This document shows, one piece after another, positions 1-8,178 of a stretch of DNA of 32,733 bases. The notes beneath the pieces were generated by a model. The model saw nothing but the letters and a program-made list of their open reading frames with translations. It was not told where the DNA came from and ran no database searches. The first letter of the stretch is position 1, and the number at the start of each line of letters is the position of its first letter. Source of the stretch: Clostridia bacterium (GTDB lineage: Bacteria; Bacillota; Clostridia; Peptostreptococcales; Acidaminobacteraceae); NCBI GenBank assembly GCA_016937975.1, contig JAFGVN010000029.1, forward strand, positions 1 through 32,733, given 5' to 3'. The position numbers and the translations under genes are program-made.

Positions 1-24
1 ATATTTTTTATTATAGTAACATAA

Positions 25-30
25 TATAAT
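25..30 (+). promoter_or_regulatory. candidate -10 box for the surface operon
   Basis: A perfect TATAAT lies 36 bp before the chosen start of the CpsC-like gene. The matching -35 region would fall at 2-7, where the sequence is only T-rich, and the window is cut just upstream. It is therefore a plausible but incomplete promoter call. Confidence 0.4.
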
Positions 31-66
31 ATAAATGTGAACAAAAATAGCACTTGGAGGAGAAAA

Positions 67-735
67 ATGGAAGAGTTAGATTTAAGAGATCTGTATTATA
101 TGATTAAGAAAAGAATATGGTTGGTCATTGCATTGTTTGTAATCTCAACTGTGACTGCAGGTCTTTTAAGTATTTATGTTATTACACCGAAATACAGTAC
201 GGATGTAACTGTGATGTTAGGAAAATTTGAGAATTACGAAGGAGAAGGTATTGATTATAATACGATTCAAATCAATCAGAAATTAATCAGTACTTATGCA
301 GAAGTTGCTAAGTCGAAAAGTGTGTTAAATGAAGTAGTAGACTTGTTGCCTTTTGAAACAACTAGAAGTTATATTGCGAGTAATCTAAATATTAGTTTGC
401 AAAATAATTCTGAAATTATCAAAATATCTATGTCAGGAACATCTCCAGAGGAAATTACAATAATTGCCAATACATTAGCAGAAGTTTTTATGACTCAAAT
501 CGCCGAAAGAATGCAAATTGACAATATTTCAATTTTGGATAAAGCTGAAATTCCCACAAATCCTGACTCACCTAATATTAAAATGAATATTGCAATTGCT
601 GGAGTGCTTGGAATCATGTTATCTTTTTTCATAATCTTTATGCTTGAAATGTTTGATCATACGATGAAAGTACCTGAAGATGTAAGTAAACATTTGCAAT
701 TGCCTGTATTAGGTATGATTCCAGAACATGAATAG
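67..735 (+). CDS. cpsC: CpsC/Wzz-type polysaccharide chain-length/BY-kinase adaptor protein
   Basis: A 222-aa membrane protein of the Wzz/CpsC (YveK) family. Members act as chain-length regulators of envelope polysaccharide export and as activating partners of a separate CpsD tyrosine kinase. It shows the family layout: a short cytoplasmic N-terminus, a first membrane segment near residues 17-39, an extracytoplasmic helical middle, a second membrane segment near 174-193, and a short C-terminal cytoplasmic tail ending LPVLGMIP, the kind of tail that contacts the kinase. The frame is open from a GTG at 37, but ATG 67 is preceded by GGAGG at a good distance and begins MEELDLRDL, typical of the family. 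The kinase gene follows after 8 bp. The family is clear; the polymer it controls is unknown. Confidence 0.88.
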   Translation: MEELDLRDLYYMIKKRIWLVIALFVISTVTAGLLSIYVITPKYSTDVTVMLGKFENYEGEGIDYNTIQINQKLISTYAEVAKSKSVLNEVVDLLPFETTRSYIASNLNISLQNNSEIIKISMSGTSPEEITIIANTLAEVFMTQIAERMQIDNISILDKAEIPTNPDSPNIKMNIAIAGVLGIMLSFFIIFMLEMFDHTMKVPEDVSKHLQLPVLGMIPEHE

Positions 736-743
736 GAGTAAAA

Positions 744-1424
744 ATGAAAAAAACGATAATAAATAGAGAGCCTAAATCACCAATTTCAGAAGCTTATCGT
801 ACATTACGAACGAATATCTTATTTTCTGGCGTGGATAAAAAAATACAATCTATTGTCATTACTTCAAGTGGTGCAGCTGAAGGTAAATCCACAACTGTAG
901 TGAATACAGCTTCAGCATTTGTTCAAATGGAAAAGAAGGTCATTCTAATAGATTGTGATTTAAGAAAGCCTAGATTGCATAAAATATTTGAAGTAAGCAA
1001 TACAAGTGGTCTAACCAATGTGTTGATGGATAGTACTTTACTCAAAAGTAATATTCAAAAGGTTGATGGATTAGATTTGTTGACTTCAGGTCCGGTACCT
1101 CCTAATCCATCGGAAATGTTAGGGTCAGAAAAAATGAAAGCCCTAATTGAATCTTTAAAAAGTGAATATGATTATGTCATTATTGATTCGCCTCCCGTAG
1201 CCTATGTTACAGATGGAGCGTTATTGGCTTCCTATGCTGATGGTACGATATTAGTGGTAGCAGCAGGTCAAACTGACGCTCGTGCAGCATCCAATGCAAA
1301 ACTACAGCTAGATAAAGTATCAGCAAATATCATTGGGGTTGTCTTAACTAAAATACCCAAAAAGGGCAATGGTTACTACAAATATCATTATGCTAATTTA
1401 TATGCATATCAAGAGGAGCACTAA
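744..1424 (+). CDS. cpsD: CpsD-type bacterial tyrosine (BY) kinase
   Basis: A 226-aa cytoplasmic BY-kinase, partner of the preceding CpsC-like protein; together they form the split, Gram-positive version of Wzc. Visible motifs are Walker A (SGAAEGKST, about residues 42-50), Walker A' (VILIDCD, about 67-72) and Walker B (YVIIDS, about 144-149). The C-terminal tail at residues 211-222 carries six tyrosines (YYKYHYANLYAY), the expected autophosphorylation cluster. The N-terminal SEAYRTLRTNI motif is the usual oligomerisation segment. The length matches the family. The next gene, a CpsB phosphatase, begins directly after this stop codon, so kinase and phosphatase are very probably co-translated. 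Regulation of polymer synthesis by phosphorylation cycling is known for the family; here the target could instead be S-layer related. Confidence 0.92.
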   Translation: MKKTIINREPKSPISEAYRTLRTNILFSGVDKKIQSIVITSSGAAEGKSTTVVNTASAFVQMEKKVILIDCDLRKPRLHKIFEVSNTSGLTNVLMDSTLLKSNIQKVDGLDLLTSGPVPPNPSEMLGSEKMKALIESLKSEYDYVIIDSPPVAYVTDGALLASYADGTILVVAAGQTDARAASNAKLQLDKVSANIIGVVLTKIPKKGNGYYKYHYANLYAYQEEH

Positions 1425-2963
1425 ATGTTTGATTGTCATACGCATATTTTATTTGGTGTAGATGACGGTGCAAAATCCATAGAGGAATCCAAAGCAATTA
1501 TTCATGAGTTAATGGCTTTGGGTTTTAAACATATTATGCTGACGCCACATCATATAAAATATAGTGTTGAGAATAAGTTAGAAGATTTAAGAACAAAATT
1601 TGAACAATTAAAAGAAGCATTTCATGAAGAAGAAGTTACTTTATATCTTGGAAATGAAATTTATTTGGATATAGCTACAAAAGAGGATTTAGAAACCGCA
1701 AAGTGTTTACCTTTGAATAAAGGACCTTATGTCCTTATTGAGTTGCCTTTTGATGGACAGATACAACATCTTGAAGATTTGTTGTTTGAAATAAAATTAA
1801 AAGGTTATGTCATTATCCTTGCTCATGCGGAGCGTTATACTTTTGTGCAAAATAACTTGGAGATGCTTAAGAAATTAATGGATCAAGGGATATTAATCCA
1901 AATGAACTTAGCATCATTAGCCGGCGGTTATGGCAAGGTCGTTGAAAAAACTGCAAAGCAAATGGTTAAGAAACAATATCTCCATTTTATAGGAAGTGAT
2001 GTCCATAGGAAAGACAGTAAGTTATTGAATATAGAATCGAGTATTGCTTACTTGAAAAAACATTTACCAAAACCGTTATTCCACTCAATAGTTTCTGATA
2101 ATGGAAACCAATTGCTTCAAGGTGAAATCATTGAACCTCATACCTATGTTCGTAAAAAGAAAAGATGGTTAAAACGTGTTATGTCTTCACTTCTAATCAT
2201 AACCATTTTAGTAGGCAGTGGGATTTTTTATGGCTACAAAAAAATTGAAAAAGAGTTTGAATCTGCAATGATTGAGCAAGCAAAGATTTATCAAGAAAAT
2301 CGTGATAAGGAAGAAGCTATAAGAAAAGCGGAAGAAGAAAAAAAATATCAAGAAGAAAAATTATTAAGGGAAAATCAACGAGAAGAAGATCGCTTGGCGC
2401 GATTGGAACTTAGAAAAATTGAAGATGCCAGACTAATCGCTTATAAGGCTCAAATAGAAGAAAAAATCAAAGCTGAAGAAGAAGCTGAAAAAGCGGCTGT
2501 TGAAGCTGCGAAAAATGAAGCTGAAAAGCAACAGGCTATAGAAGCTGCACGGATAAAAAGAGAAGAATTGGAACAAGAAAAAAAAGAGGCTGAAGCTGAG
2601 GCGGAAGCTTTGGAGCAAAAGAGAATAGAAGAAGAAGCAAGAATCCAAGCAGAGGCTGAAGCTGAAGAAGTGAGAATAGAAGCTGAAAAAGCTGAAAAGG
2701 CAAGATTGGAAGCTGAGGAAAAAGCAAGATTAGAAGCAGAAATGGAAGCTAAATATACGGATTATGATACAGATAAGGCTAAAGCAATGGACTTGGCGTT
2801 ATCGAAACTTTCAATTGATCAAGTGAATGATTTAATAAAAATGGCATCGGGAGGGTTTAACCCCGAAGAGAAGGCCAAAGCAAAAAAAATGTTTTATAAC
2901 AATTTTACACAAGAGGAACAAACCTGGATTTTAGAGATGTATGTGAAATATTATGGAGGCTAA
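1425..2963 (+). CDS. cpsB: CpsB-like PHP tyrosine phosphatase fused to a membrane anchor and long coiled coil
   Basis: A 512-aa protein, about twice the usual CpsB/YwqE length. Residues 1-240 are the PHP-family, metal-dependent protein-tyrosine phosphatase. They contain DCHTHILFGVDDGA (H5, H7), TPHH (42-43), the GNE glutamate (E78), LAHAERY (H134) and GSDVH (D192, H194), so the active site looks intact. A positively charged KKKRWLKR stretch and a hydrophobic segment (about 253-270) follow, predicting cytoplasmic catalysis and an extracytoplasmic C-terminus. Residues about 275-442 are an uninterrupted Glu/Lys/Ala/Arg-rich coiled coil. A small folded-looking end (about 445-512, with LSKLSIDQVNDLIKMASGG) closes it. 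It starts at the base after the cpsD stop. The phosphatase should reverse CpsD phosphorylation. The fusion is real within one uninterrupted frame; its purpose is unknown. Confidence 0.88.
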   Translation: MFDCHTHILFGVDDGAKSIEESKAIIHELMALGFKHIMLTPHHIKYSVENKLEDLRTKFEQLKEAFHEEEVTLYLGNEIYLDIATKEDLETAKCLPLNKGPYVLIELPFDGQIQHLEDLLFEIKLKGYVIILAHAERYTFVQNNLEMLKKLMDQGILIQMNLASLAGGYGKVVEKTAKQMVKKQYLHFIGSDVHRKDSKLLNIESSIAYLKKHLPKPLFHSIVSDNGNQLLQGEIIEPHTYVRKKKRWLKRVMSSLLIITILVGSGIFYGYKKIEKEFESAMIEQAKIYQENRDKEEAIRKAEEEKKYQEEKLLRENQREEDRLARLELRKIEDARLIAYKAQIEEKIKAEEEAEKAAVEAAKNEAEKQQAIEAARIKREELEQEKKEAEAEAEALEQKRIEEEARIQAEAEAEEVRIEAEKAEKARLEAEEKARLEAEMEAKYTDYDTDKAKAMDLALSKLSIDQVNDLIKMASGGFNPEEKAKAKKMFYNNFTQEEQTWILEMYVKYYGG

Positions 2964-2964
2964 A

Positions 2965-4110
2965 ATGAAAAAGGGAATACTCGTTTTTATATGCTTAATA
3001 CTTTTCTCCTTACCGATCTATGCAGAATCTATTGATGAGAGTTATATTGACTTAATCTTTGATAAGTTTGCAGATTATAGTGAAAGTATAAGAAACGGAA
3101 AAGCAGAAGAACTTAAAGTATTTATGGAAGAGAACGCTAGATTGGATTTGTTATATACCGTTATTATAACAACAAAGTCTGATTTAATGGCAAAATATAA
3201 TATTTCTGAAGCTGATCTGAAGAAAAACATTGATGCTTTAAAAACATGGAGTGCTTTAGATCGGTTAAAATTAGTAGAAGCTGGCGCAAGTGGCGATCGT
3301 AGTACTGTTGATGCTTTAAATGCAAAGTATGCTTCAGAGAATAATACAACACCAACATTACCAACCGTTCCTACTATACCTTCAACACCTGCTTTGCCAC
3401 CAAGTGGCTATATTCCACTTGACGATGAGGAAACTCCATTAGCTTATATCAGTTTTAAAGGGGTTCTGAAAAGTTCGGGATTTATTTATGAATCAATTGA
3501 GGTTAAGGAAATTGGAAAGACTTTTGGTGATGTAAAATTTCATTGGTCAAAAGAATATGTCAATTATCTTGCTGAAAGACATATTATTTCAGGTTATAAC
3601 AGTAAAACTTTTATGCCAGATGCTAATATAAAAAAATCGGAGATTGTTGCATTATTGATGAAATTACTAGTTGTAGATCCATTGAAGTTGCCGGAGTATT
3701 CGGGGCATATATCTGACTTGGACTACAATAACTGGTATGATCAAACCATGAAAAATGCCTTTACATTGGGCATCATAGAACCTAATTATCTTGGTTATAT
3801 AGAACCAAATCATTATTCGACAAGAGAAGAAGTTGTGGATATGATTATTCGTTCCATTGGAGCCATGCATATTAAAATTGATGATCATTTGAAAATCTAT
3901 AAGAGCAATTTCAATGACTTTGATAAAGTAAAATCAGAGTTTAAGGAATCTATGACAATTGCTATAAATTTAGGTTTTATAAGTGGTATGGGAAATAATA
4001 CAATTGCTCCAAATAAAGAAATCACAAGAGGAGAAATTGCAGTTGTGGTTAAAAAGCTTTATCTTTATATATTGGATGAAATTAATGAGGAGGTAACAGA
4101 TGAAAATTAA
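2965..4110 (+). CDS. secreted SLH-domain protein
   Basis: A 381-aa exported protein. ATG 2965 is preferred over in-frame ATG 2953 because GGAGG (2955-2959) is then the ribosome-binding site and the protein begins with a clean signal peptide (MKKGILVFICLILFSLPIYA). After a helical N-terminal region comes a Pro/Thr/Ser-rich linker near residues 130-150. Three S-layer-homology repeats then fill the C-terminal half: around WSKEYVNYLAERHIISGY, WYDQTMKNAFTLGIIEP, and FKESMTIAINLGFISGMG with TRGEIA. SLH trimers bind pyruvylated secondary cell-wall polymer, so the protein should sit non-covalently on the wall. It overlaps the ribosome-binding region of the next SLH gene and directly follows the kinase/phosphatase genes. 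The N-terminal half is unrecognised. Confidence 0.82.
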   Translation: MKKGILVFICLILFSLPIYAESIDESYIDLIFDKFADYSESIRNGKAEELKVFMEENARLDLLYTVIITTKSDLMAKYNISEADLKKNIDALKTWSALDRLKLVEAGASGDRSTVDALNAKYASENNTTPTLPTVPTIPSTPALPPSGYIPLDDEETPLAYISFKGVLKSSGFIYESIEVKEIGKTFGDVKFHWSKEYVNYLAERHIISGYNSKTFMPDANIKKSEIVALLMKLLVVDPLKLPEYSGHISDLDYNNWYDQTMKNAFTLGIIEPNYLGYIEPNHYSTREEVVDMIIRSIGAMHIKIDDHLKIYKSNFNDFDKVKSEFKESMTIAINLGFISGMGNNTIAPNKEITRGEIAVVVKKLYLYILDEINEEVTDEN

Positions 4111-6130
4111 AAGGAATGTAGCCTTGGTTCTGATTTTAACTTTGTTGTTCACATCAATACCAGCATTTGCAGTAAGTGATAAAACTAGTAGCGAAGGTTT
4201 GTTTGTTGCTTTGTATAGCAAATTTAAAACAGTAATTACAGAAAGAGATAATTTGATAGATACATACCTAGTCTTTAGAGTTTTAAAGGGCAATGGCTTG
4301 TTCTTAAAGTTAGAAGAAACAGTTGATGAACTAGATCCAACAGAAAAGGCTCTTATTACTTCATACGGTTTGACTGCAAATGAAATCAAACAAGAAATGG
4401 ATTATTTCTTTAATTTATTGCCATCCGTTGAAGAAGTATTGAATGGTACAAGTGAGTCATCGAATATTTTTGTAAGGATGTATAAAGAACGCGATGATTT
4501 ATCATCAAAATATTTTGATTATGCTCCAGAGCTTAAAGAAATTGCTCGAGGTATGTACAATCAAATGCCACAACAAGTTTTGGATGAGATTAATGCTTTG
4601 GATGTAAATGGATATGGCGAAGTTGTTATATTCAGCAGATTATTAAAAAGTATTATTGATGACCAACTTGGCAGTGCAAAATACAACACCTTCACTAAAG
4701 AGTATTATGATTTTGATTTAAGAGTTGAAGCAGCAACTAAAAATAAACTGCTGGATGAACTTAAAGTCATTGCTGGAGAAAATTACAATACTGATAAGCT
4801 AGAAGAATTAGCAGGAGTATTCTTTGGATTAACAAATGTTATGCTGAAAGCTTCTGAAAGAGAAATAGAAAATCAGAATGCTGTAAATTCAGCTTGTAGA
4901 GTATTGGAAGCTGCTAAACTCATCGATGTACAGGATGTGACACCTGAATCTGATATTGAATTGAGTGCAAACCAAGTACGCTTGGAAGTAGGTAGCAACG
5001 CAGTAAATACTTCCTATCAAATAATTGCAAGTGCATCTAATGTAAATAGTCCGGTCTTTACATATGAATCAGAAGATACAAATATTGCATCGGTTTCTAA
5101 TACAGGATTAATCTCAGCAAAAAATTCAGGAACAACAAAAATTATTGTTGGTATTCAAGGTAGAAGCGAAACCGCAGAACTAAGAGTAACAGTTCAAGTT
5201 AATAATGGGAATGGCGGTGGTCCTGTTGTTGTTCCAGTTGTACCACAAGCAAACATAAAGCTAACCAACAAAGAAATTTTGTTGGAAGTGGGTTTAGGTG
5301 CAGAAGATATAAGTTATCAATTAAAACCAGTTGTTACAAATAGCACAGCAAAAGTACTATATTCTACTTCTGATGAGAATGTAGTAAAAGTAAGTAGTGC
5401 TGGTTTGATTGAAGCTGTTGGCGCAGGTAGTGCGGTCATTACAGCTACTTTAGAAGGTACAGATATCAGTGATTCAGTTGATGTTGTTGTATTTTTAATC
5501 GACGAAGAAGTTGCTCCATTGGGTTCGGTTACATTTTTGCAACCCTATATATCTGGTTATCAAGATGGTACATTTAGACCAGATGCTTCTGTAACCAGAG
5601 CAGAAGTTGCTGCTATGTTTGCTAAAGTTTTAGGGTATAATACGGATCCTATAGGGACTCAAACTTATTCTGATGTATCTGACGCGCACTGGGCATTTGG
5701 AGTCATACAGGCGATCTCAAGACATGGATTATTTTCCGGATATGAAGATGGAACCTTTAAACCAGATGAACCGATTACCAGGGCTGAAATTATGGCTGTA
5801 TTCTCAAATTATTGGACTACAGCAGGTATTGTTATAGATGACAGTTCAAATCATTATATCAAAGATGTATCCACTTCCCATTGGGCTTTGAAATTTATTA
5901 ATAAAGCTTTCAATGCAAATCTCGTAAGTGGTTATGCTGATAATAGCTTTAAGCCTGAACAAAATGCTTCAAGAGCTGAAATGGTTGTCATGATTAATAA
6001 GTTATTAGGGAGAGCGGATTTAGTAAAAGATAAATCTTCCTTTAAGGATATTTCGGTAATTCATTGGGCACGTCATGCAATTGAGGCAGCTTCTTCAATT
6101 CAAGTAGAGAAGAACAATTTAGACGAATAA
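4100..6130 (+). CDS. secreted S-layer-type protein with two Big_2 domains and C-terminal SLH repeats
   Basis: A 676-aa exported protein with signal peptide MKIKRNVALVLILTLLFTSI...AFA. A helical N-terminal region (to about residue 285) has no family I recognise. Two bacterial Ig-like (Big_2/BID_2) domains follow, around 290-367 and 386-467. Each has the pattern strand-LEVG...SxDxxVxxVSxxGLIxAxxxGxxxI, and they are joined by a Gly/Val/Pro linker. Three SLH repeats (SGYQDGTFRPDASVTRAE, SGYEDGTFKPDEPITRAE, SGYADNSFKPEQNASRAE) and a partial fourth follow near 475-665. It starts inside the end of the preceding SLH gene (11-bp overlap, AGGAGG upstream) and ends at a strong terminator. It is likely anchored to wall polymer as an S-layer or surface protein. 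Confidence 0.88.
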   Translation: MKIKRNVALVLILTLLFTSIPAFAVSDKTSSEGLFVALYSKFKTVITERDNLIDTYLVFRVLKGNGLFLKLEETVDELDPTEKALITSYGLTANEIKQEMDYFFNLLPSVEEVLNGTSESSNIFVRMYKERDDLSSKYFDYAPELKEIARGMYNQMPQQVLDEINALDVNGYGEVVIFSRLLKSIIDDQLGSAKYNTFTKEYYDFDLRVEAATKNKLLDELKVIAGENYNTDKLEELAGVFFGLTNVMLKASEREIENQNAVNSACRVLEAAKLIDVQDVTPESDIELSANQVRLEVGSNAVNTSYQIIASASNVNSPVFTYESEDTNIASVSNTGLISAKNSGTTKIIVGIQGRSETAELRVTVQVNNGNGGGPVVVPVVPQANIKLTNKEILLEVGLGAEDISYQLKPVVTNSTAKVLYSTSDENVVKVSSAGLIEAVGAGSAVITATLEGTDISDSVDVVVFLIDEEVAPLGSVTFLQPYISGYQDGTFRPDASVTRAEVAAMFAKVLGYNTDPIGTQTYSDVSDAHWAFGVIQAISRHGLFSGYEDGTFKPDEPITRAEIMAVFSNYWTTAGIVIDDSSNHYIKDVSTSHWALKFINKAFNANLVSGYADNSFKPEQNASRAEMVVMINKLLGRADLVKDKSSFKDISVIHWARHAIEAASSIQVEKNNLDE

Positions 6131-6175
6131 TTCGCCTAATTTTGAAAGAATTTCATTAAGTTAACTCAATAATTT

Positions 6176-6225
6176 AAAACAAGTAAGAAGAAACGGTTTT
6201 CGTTTTCTTCTTACTTGTTTTTTTG
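6176..6225. terminator. strong bidirectional terminator
   Basis: A near-perfect inverted repeat, AAAACAAGTAAGAAGAAACG against CGTTTTCTTCTTACTTG, with a short loop and one unpaired base is followed by seven T. On the other strand the 3' side is also U-rich. It closes the plus-strand surface operon and probably also the converging minus-strand GGDEF gene ending at 6281. Confidence 0.9.
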
Positions 6226-6280
6226 TATGCCTCTAACTATACATGCCTAACTTAATATGATTGCCTCGATTATGATGGGT

Positions 6281-7990
6281 TTAATAGCATACCACTTGAT
6301 TTTTTCCTTTGTGTTTTGCCTGGTACATTAATGTATCGGCTTTATGCAAAACTTCATCCGTATTGCTTGAGAAACAATCTGTAATACCAATGCTTGCGGT
6401 TGTTTTTAAAGAATCATATTCCCATACGAGGGTTTCAATATTCTTGCGAACTCTTTCTCCGACAAGCATCATTTCTTGAATGGTAGCATTCGGTAATAAA
6501 ATTAGAAATTCTTCCCCGCCATATCGCCCCAAAATATCATCTGTACGAATAGAATTCTTGATGGTAGAAGAAACAGTTTTAAGGACATGGTCTCCAAAAA
6601 CATGACCATAAGTATCGTTAATATTTTTAAAATTATCCAAATCCAACAAAATAACGCCACAATGCTGATCGATATTCTTTTCAAACAATTCCATGATTTT
6701 ACTGCGGTTATAAGTTTGAGTAAGAGCATCAGTAATTGAGTGCTTGTAGAGAAGAGCTTCAGCCTTCCTTTTATTCAAGTATGCTTTAATAGCAAAAATT
6801 GAAAGTAAAACTAAGACAACAATGCTGACAATCATACCAATTATAAAACGTCTTGCCAATTGAAATTTCTCAGCATTTAAACGATTTAATGATTCTAATA
6901 GAGTCATTTGTTCATTGATGCTTTTCATTTTATAAGTCTCTAATGTTGCAAAATTCTGCTCAATATCTTTATTGCTGTCAGGAAAACTGATATGGATTGC
7001 TTTTTCATAATATTTAACTGCTTTATCATACTGACCTAAATGATTATAAATCTGCGCAAGGGATAAATAGGTGTCGTATTCATATGGGTATGCTTTATCT
7101 ATTATTTTAGCTTTGCTCAAAGCGATTAAACTAGCTTCATATGCAATTCTTGCCTCATTTTCATTAGGCGGTTGAAGTTGCATATAGTAATCTCCAAGAT
7201 AACTGTAATAGTTAAATTGATCATAGGGGTTTAGATTAAGCAAGTTTTTCTTTGATTCAGTCAGCAGCAAATTAGCTTCGTAGGTATTATCTCTATTCAA
7301 TTGAGTGCTTATAAGTGCTAAGTTCATTGTAAAGGATTCATTTCCTATCACTGAATACCAATGCTCATCATAAAGGTTCTTTGCATCCAGGAAATGATTT
7401 AAGGCTTTATCGTAATCCTGTTCAAACTTATACATAACCCCTAAAATAATGTGATAAAGATATTCGCCCTTTTGATTATGATTTTCTTTACTGAGGACTA
7501 AAAGTTCTTCTGCAAGAGTCAAAGCAGGATCTGTATCATAATAAAGTAAGAAGGTATAGGATAAAATGAAATCTGCTTCAATGATATAGTCTGAATAGGA
7601 TTGAGCTTCAGATAACTCCTTTAGTGCTTGACTATAGTTTAATGCATTGGTAATATCACCATATTCAAAGGCGATGTACATTAAATGATATAAAATTTCT
7701 GCTTCCAATTCAAAATCATTTTTACCTTGAACCGTGTTGTAAGCTTCCTGTAATGATAAGTATCCTTGATTATAATCTTGATTTCTCAACATAAGAAAAC
7801 CTTTGAGAAATTGAGCTAATGATTTTTGTTCCTCAGAATTCTCAATCGTCTGTATTAAATAAGTGATTTCTTCGTTAGAAGTATTGCTGTCCCGAATGGT
7901 TTCGATAACTTCTTCAGTGCTAATCTCATTAGCAAAAGTCAAATGACTTGCCAAGAGAGCAAGTAAAATGAATACAATTATTTTTTTCAT
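6281..7990 (-). CDS. TPR-containing membrane diguanylate cyclase (GGDEF)
   Basis: A 569-aa protein predicted to make cyclic di-GMP from two GTP. It begins with a signal peptide or signal anchor (MKKIIVFILLALLASHLTFA). A region of TPR-like helical repeats (about 40-350) follows, which would be extracytoplasmic. A membrane segment (about 383-403) leads into a cytoplasmic GGDEF domain (about 415-569). The active-site loop reads GGEEF (491-495). The product-inhibition I-site RxxD is present as RTDD (482-485), exactly five residues upstream, so the enzyme looks catalytically active and feedback controlled. Fold motifs DALTQTYNR, LDLDNFKNINDTYGH and ASIG are all there. The start has AGGAG upstream. 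The same architecture is common in sensory GGDEF proteins; the ligand is unknown. A c-di-GMP riboswitch lies about 3 kb away. Confidence 0.9.
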   Translation of the reverse strand: MKKIIVFILLALLASHLTFANEISTEEVIETIRDSNTSNEEITYLIQTIENSEEQKSLAQFLKGFLMLRNQDYNQGYLSLQEAYNTVQGKNDFELEAEILYHLMYIAFEYGDITNALNYSQALKELSEAQSYSDYIIEADFILSYTFLLYYDTDPALTLAEELLVLSKENHNQKGEYLYHIILGVMYKFEQDYDKALNHFLDAKNLYDEHWYSVIGNESFTMNLALISTQLNRDNTYEANLLLTESKKNLLNLNPYDQFNYYSYLGDYYMQLQPPNENEARIAYEASLIALSKAKIIDKAYPYEYDTYLSLAQIYNHLGQYDKAVKYYEKAIHISFPDSNKDIEQNFATLETYKMKSINEQMTLLESLNRLNAEKFQLARRFIIGMIVSIVVLVLLSIFAIKAYLNKRKAEALLYKHSITDALTQTYNRSKIMELFEKNIDQHCGVILLDLDNFKNINDTYGHVFGDHVLKTVSSTIKNSIRTDDILGRYGGEEFLILLPNATIQEMMLVGERVRKNIETLVWEYDSLKTTASIGITDCFSSNTDEVLHKADTLMYQAKHKGKNQVVCY

Positions 7991-8014
7991 ATTACGCTCC
8001 TATATATATTCTAC

Positions 8015-8020
8015 ATTATA
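8015..8020 (-). promoter_or_regulatory. candidate -10 box for the GGDEF gene
   Basis: The minus strand reads TATAAT here, 25 bp upstream of the GGDEF start. The -35 partner at 17-bp spacing is poor (TTAGTA), so this is a moderate call. Confidence 0.4.
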
Positions 8021-8147
8021 CCCATTTCTCGAGAAAATACTAATGTAAATTATTAGGGGATATAATCGATAAGGACTTAAAACTACAATTTTAGGTCATA
8101 TTAAGATATTTTAGTGCAATATTACTTCTCATATTAAAATAATACGA

Positions 8148-8153
8148 TATAAT
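8148..8153 (+). promoter_or_regulatory. candidate -10 box for the HTH gene
   Basis: A perfect TATAAT lies 25 bp before the HTH gene start. No convincing -35 hexamer is visible at 16-18 bp spacing, which could mean activator dependence or simply a weak promoter. Confidence 0.4.
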
Positions 8154-8178
8154 AGGAATTGAAGTGAAAGGATAAGAG

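Noticed and set aside
2433-2727. Two minus-strand open frames rich in Phe/Leu/Ser
   Set aside because: They are the antisense of the Glu/Lys-rich coiled coil; GAA/GAG/AAG repeats remove stop codons on the other strand. No ribosome-binding site or family match.
2270-2750. Low-complexity GAAGCTGAA-like repeats as a possible tandem repeat or recombination element
   Set aside because: The repeats stay in frame and encode a continuous heptad-type coiled coil; codon-level repetition explains them.
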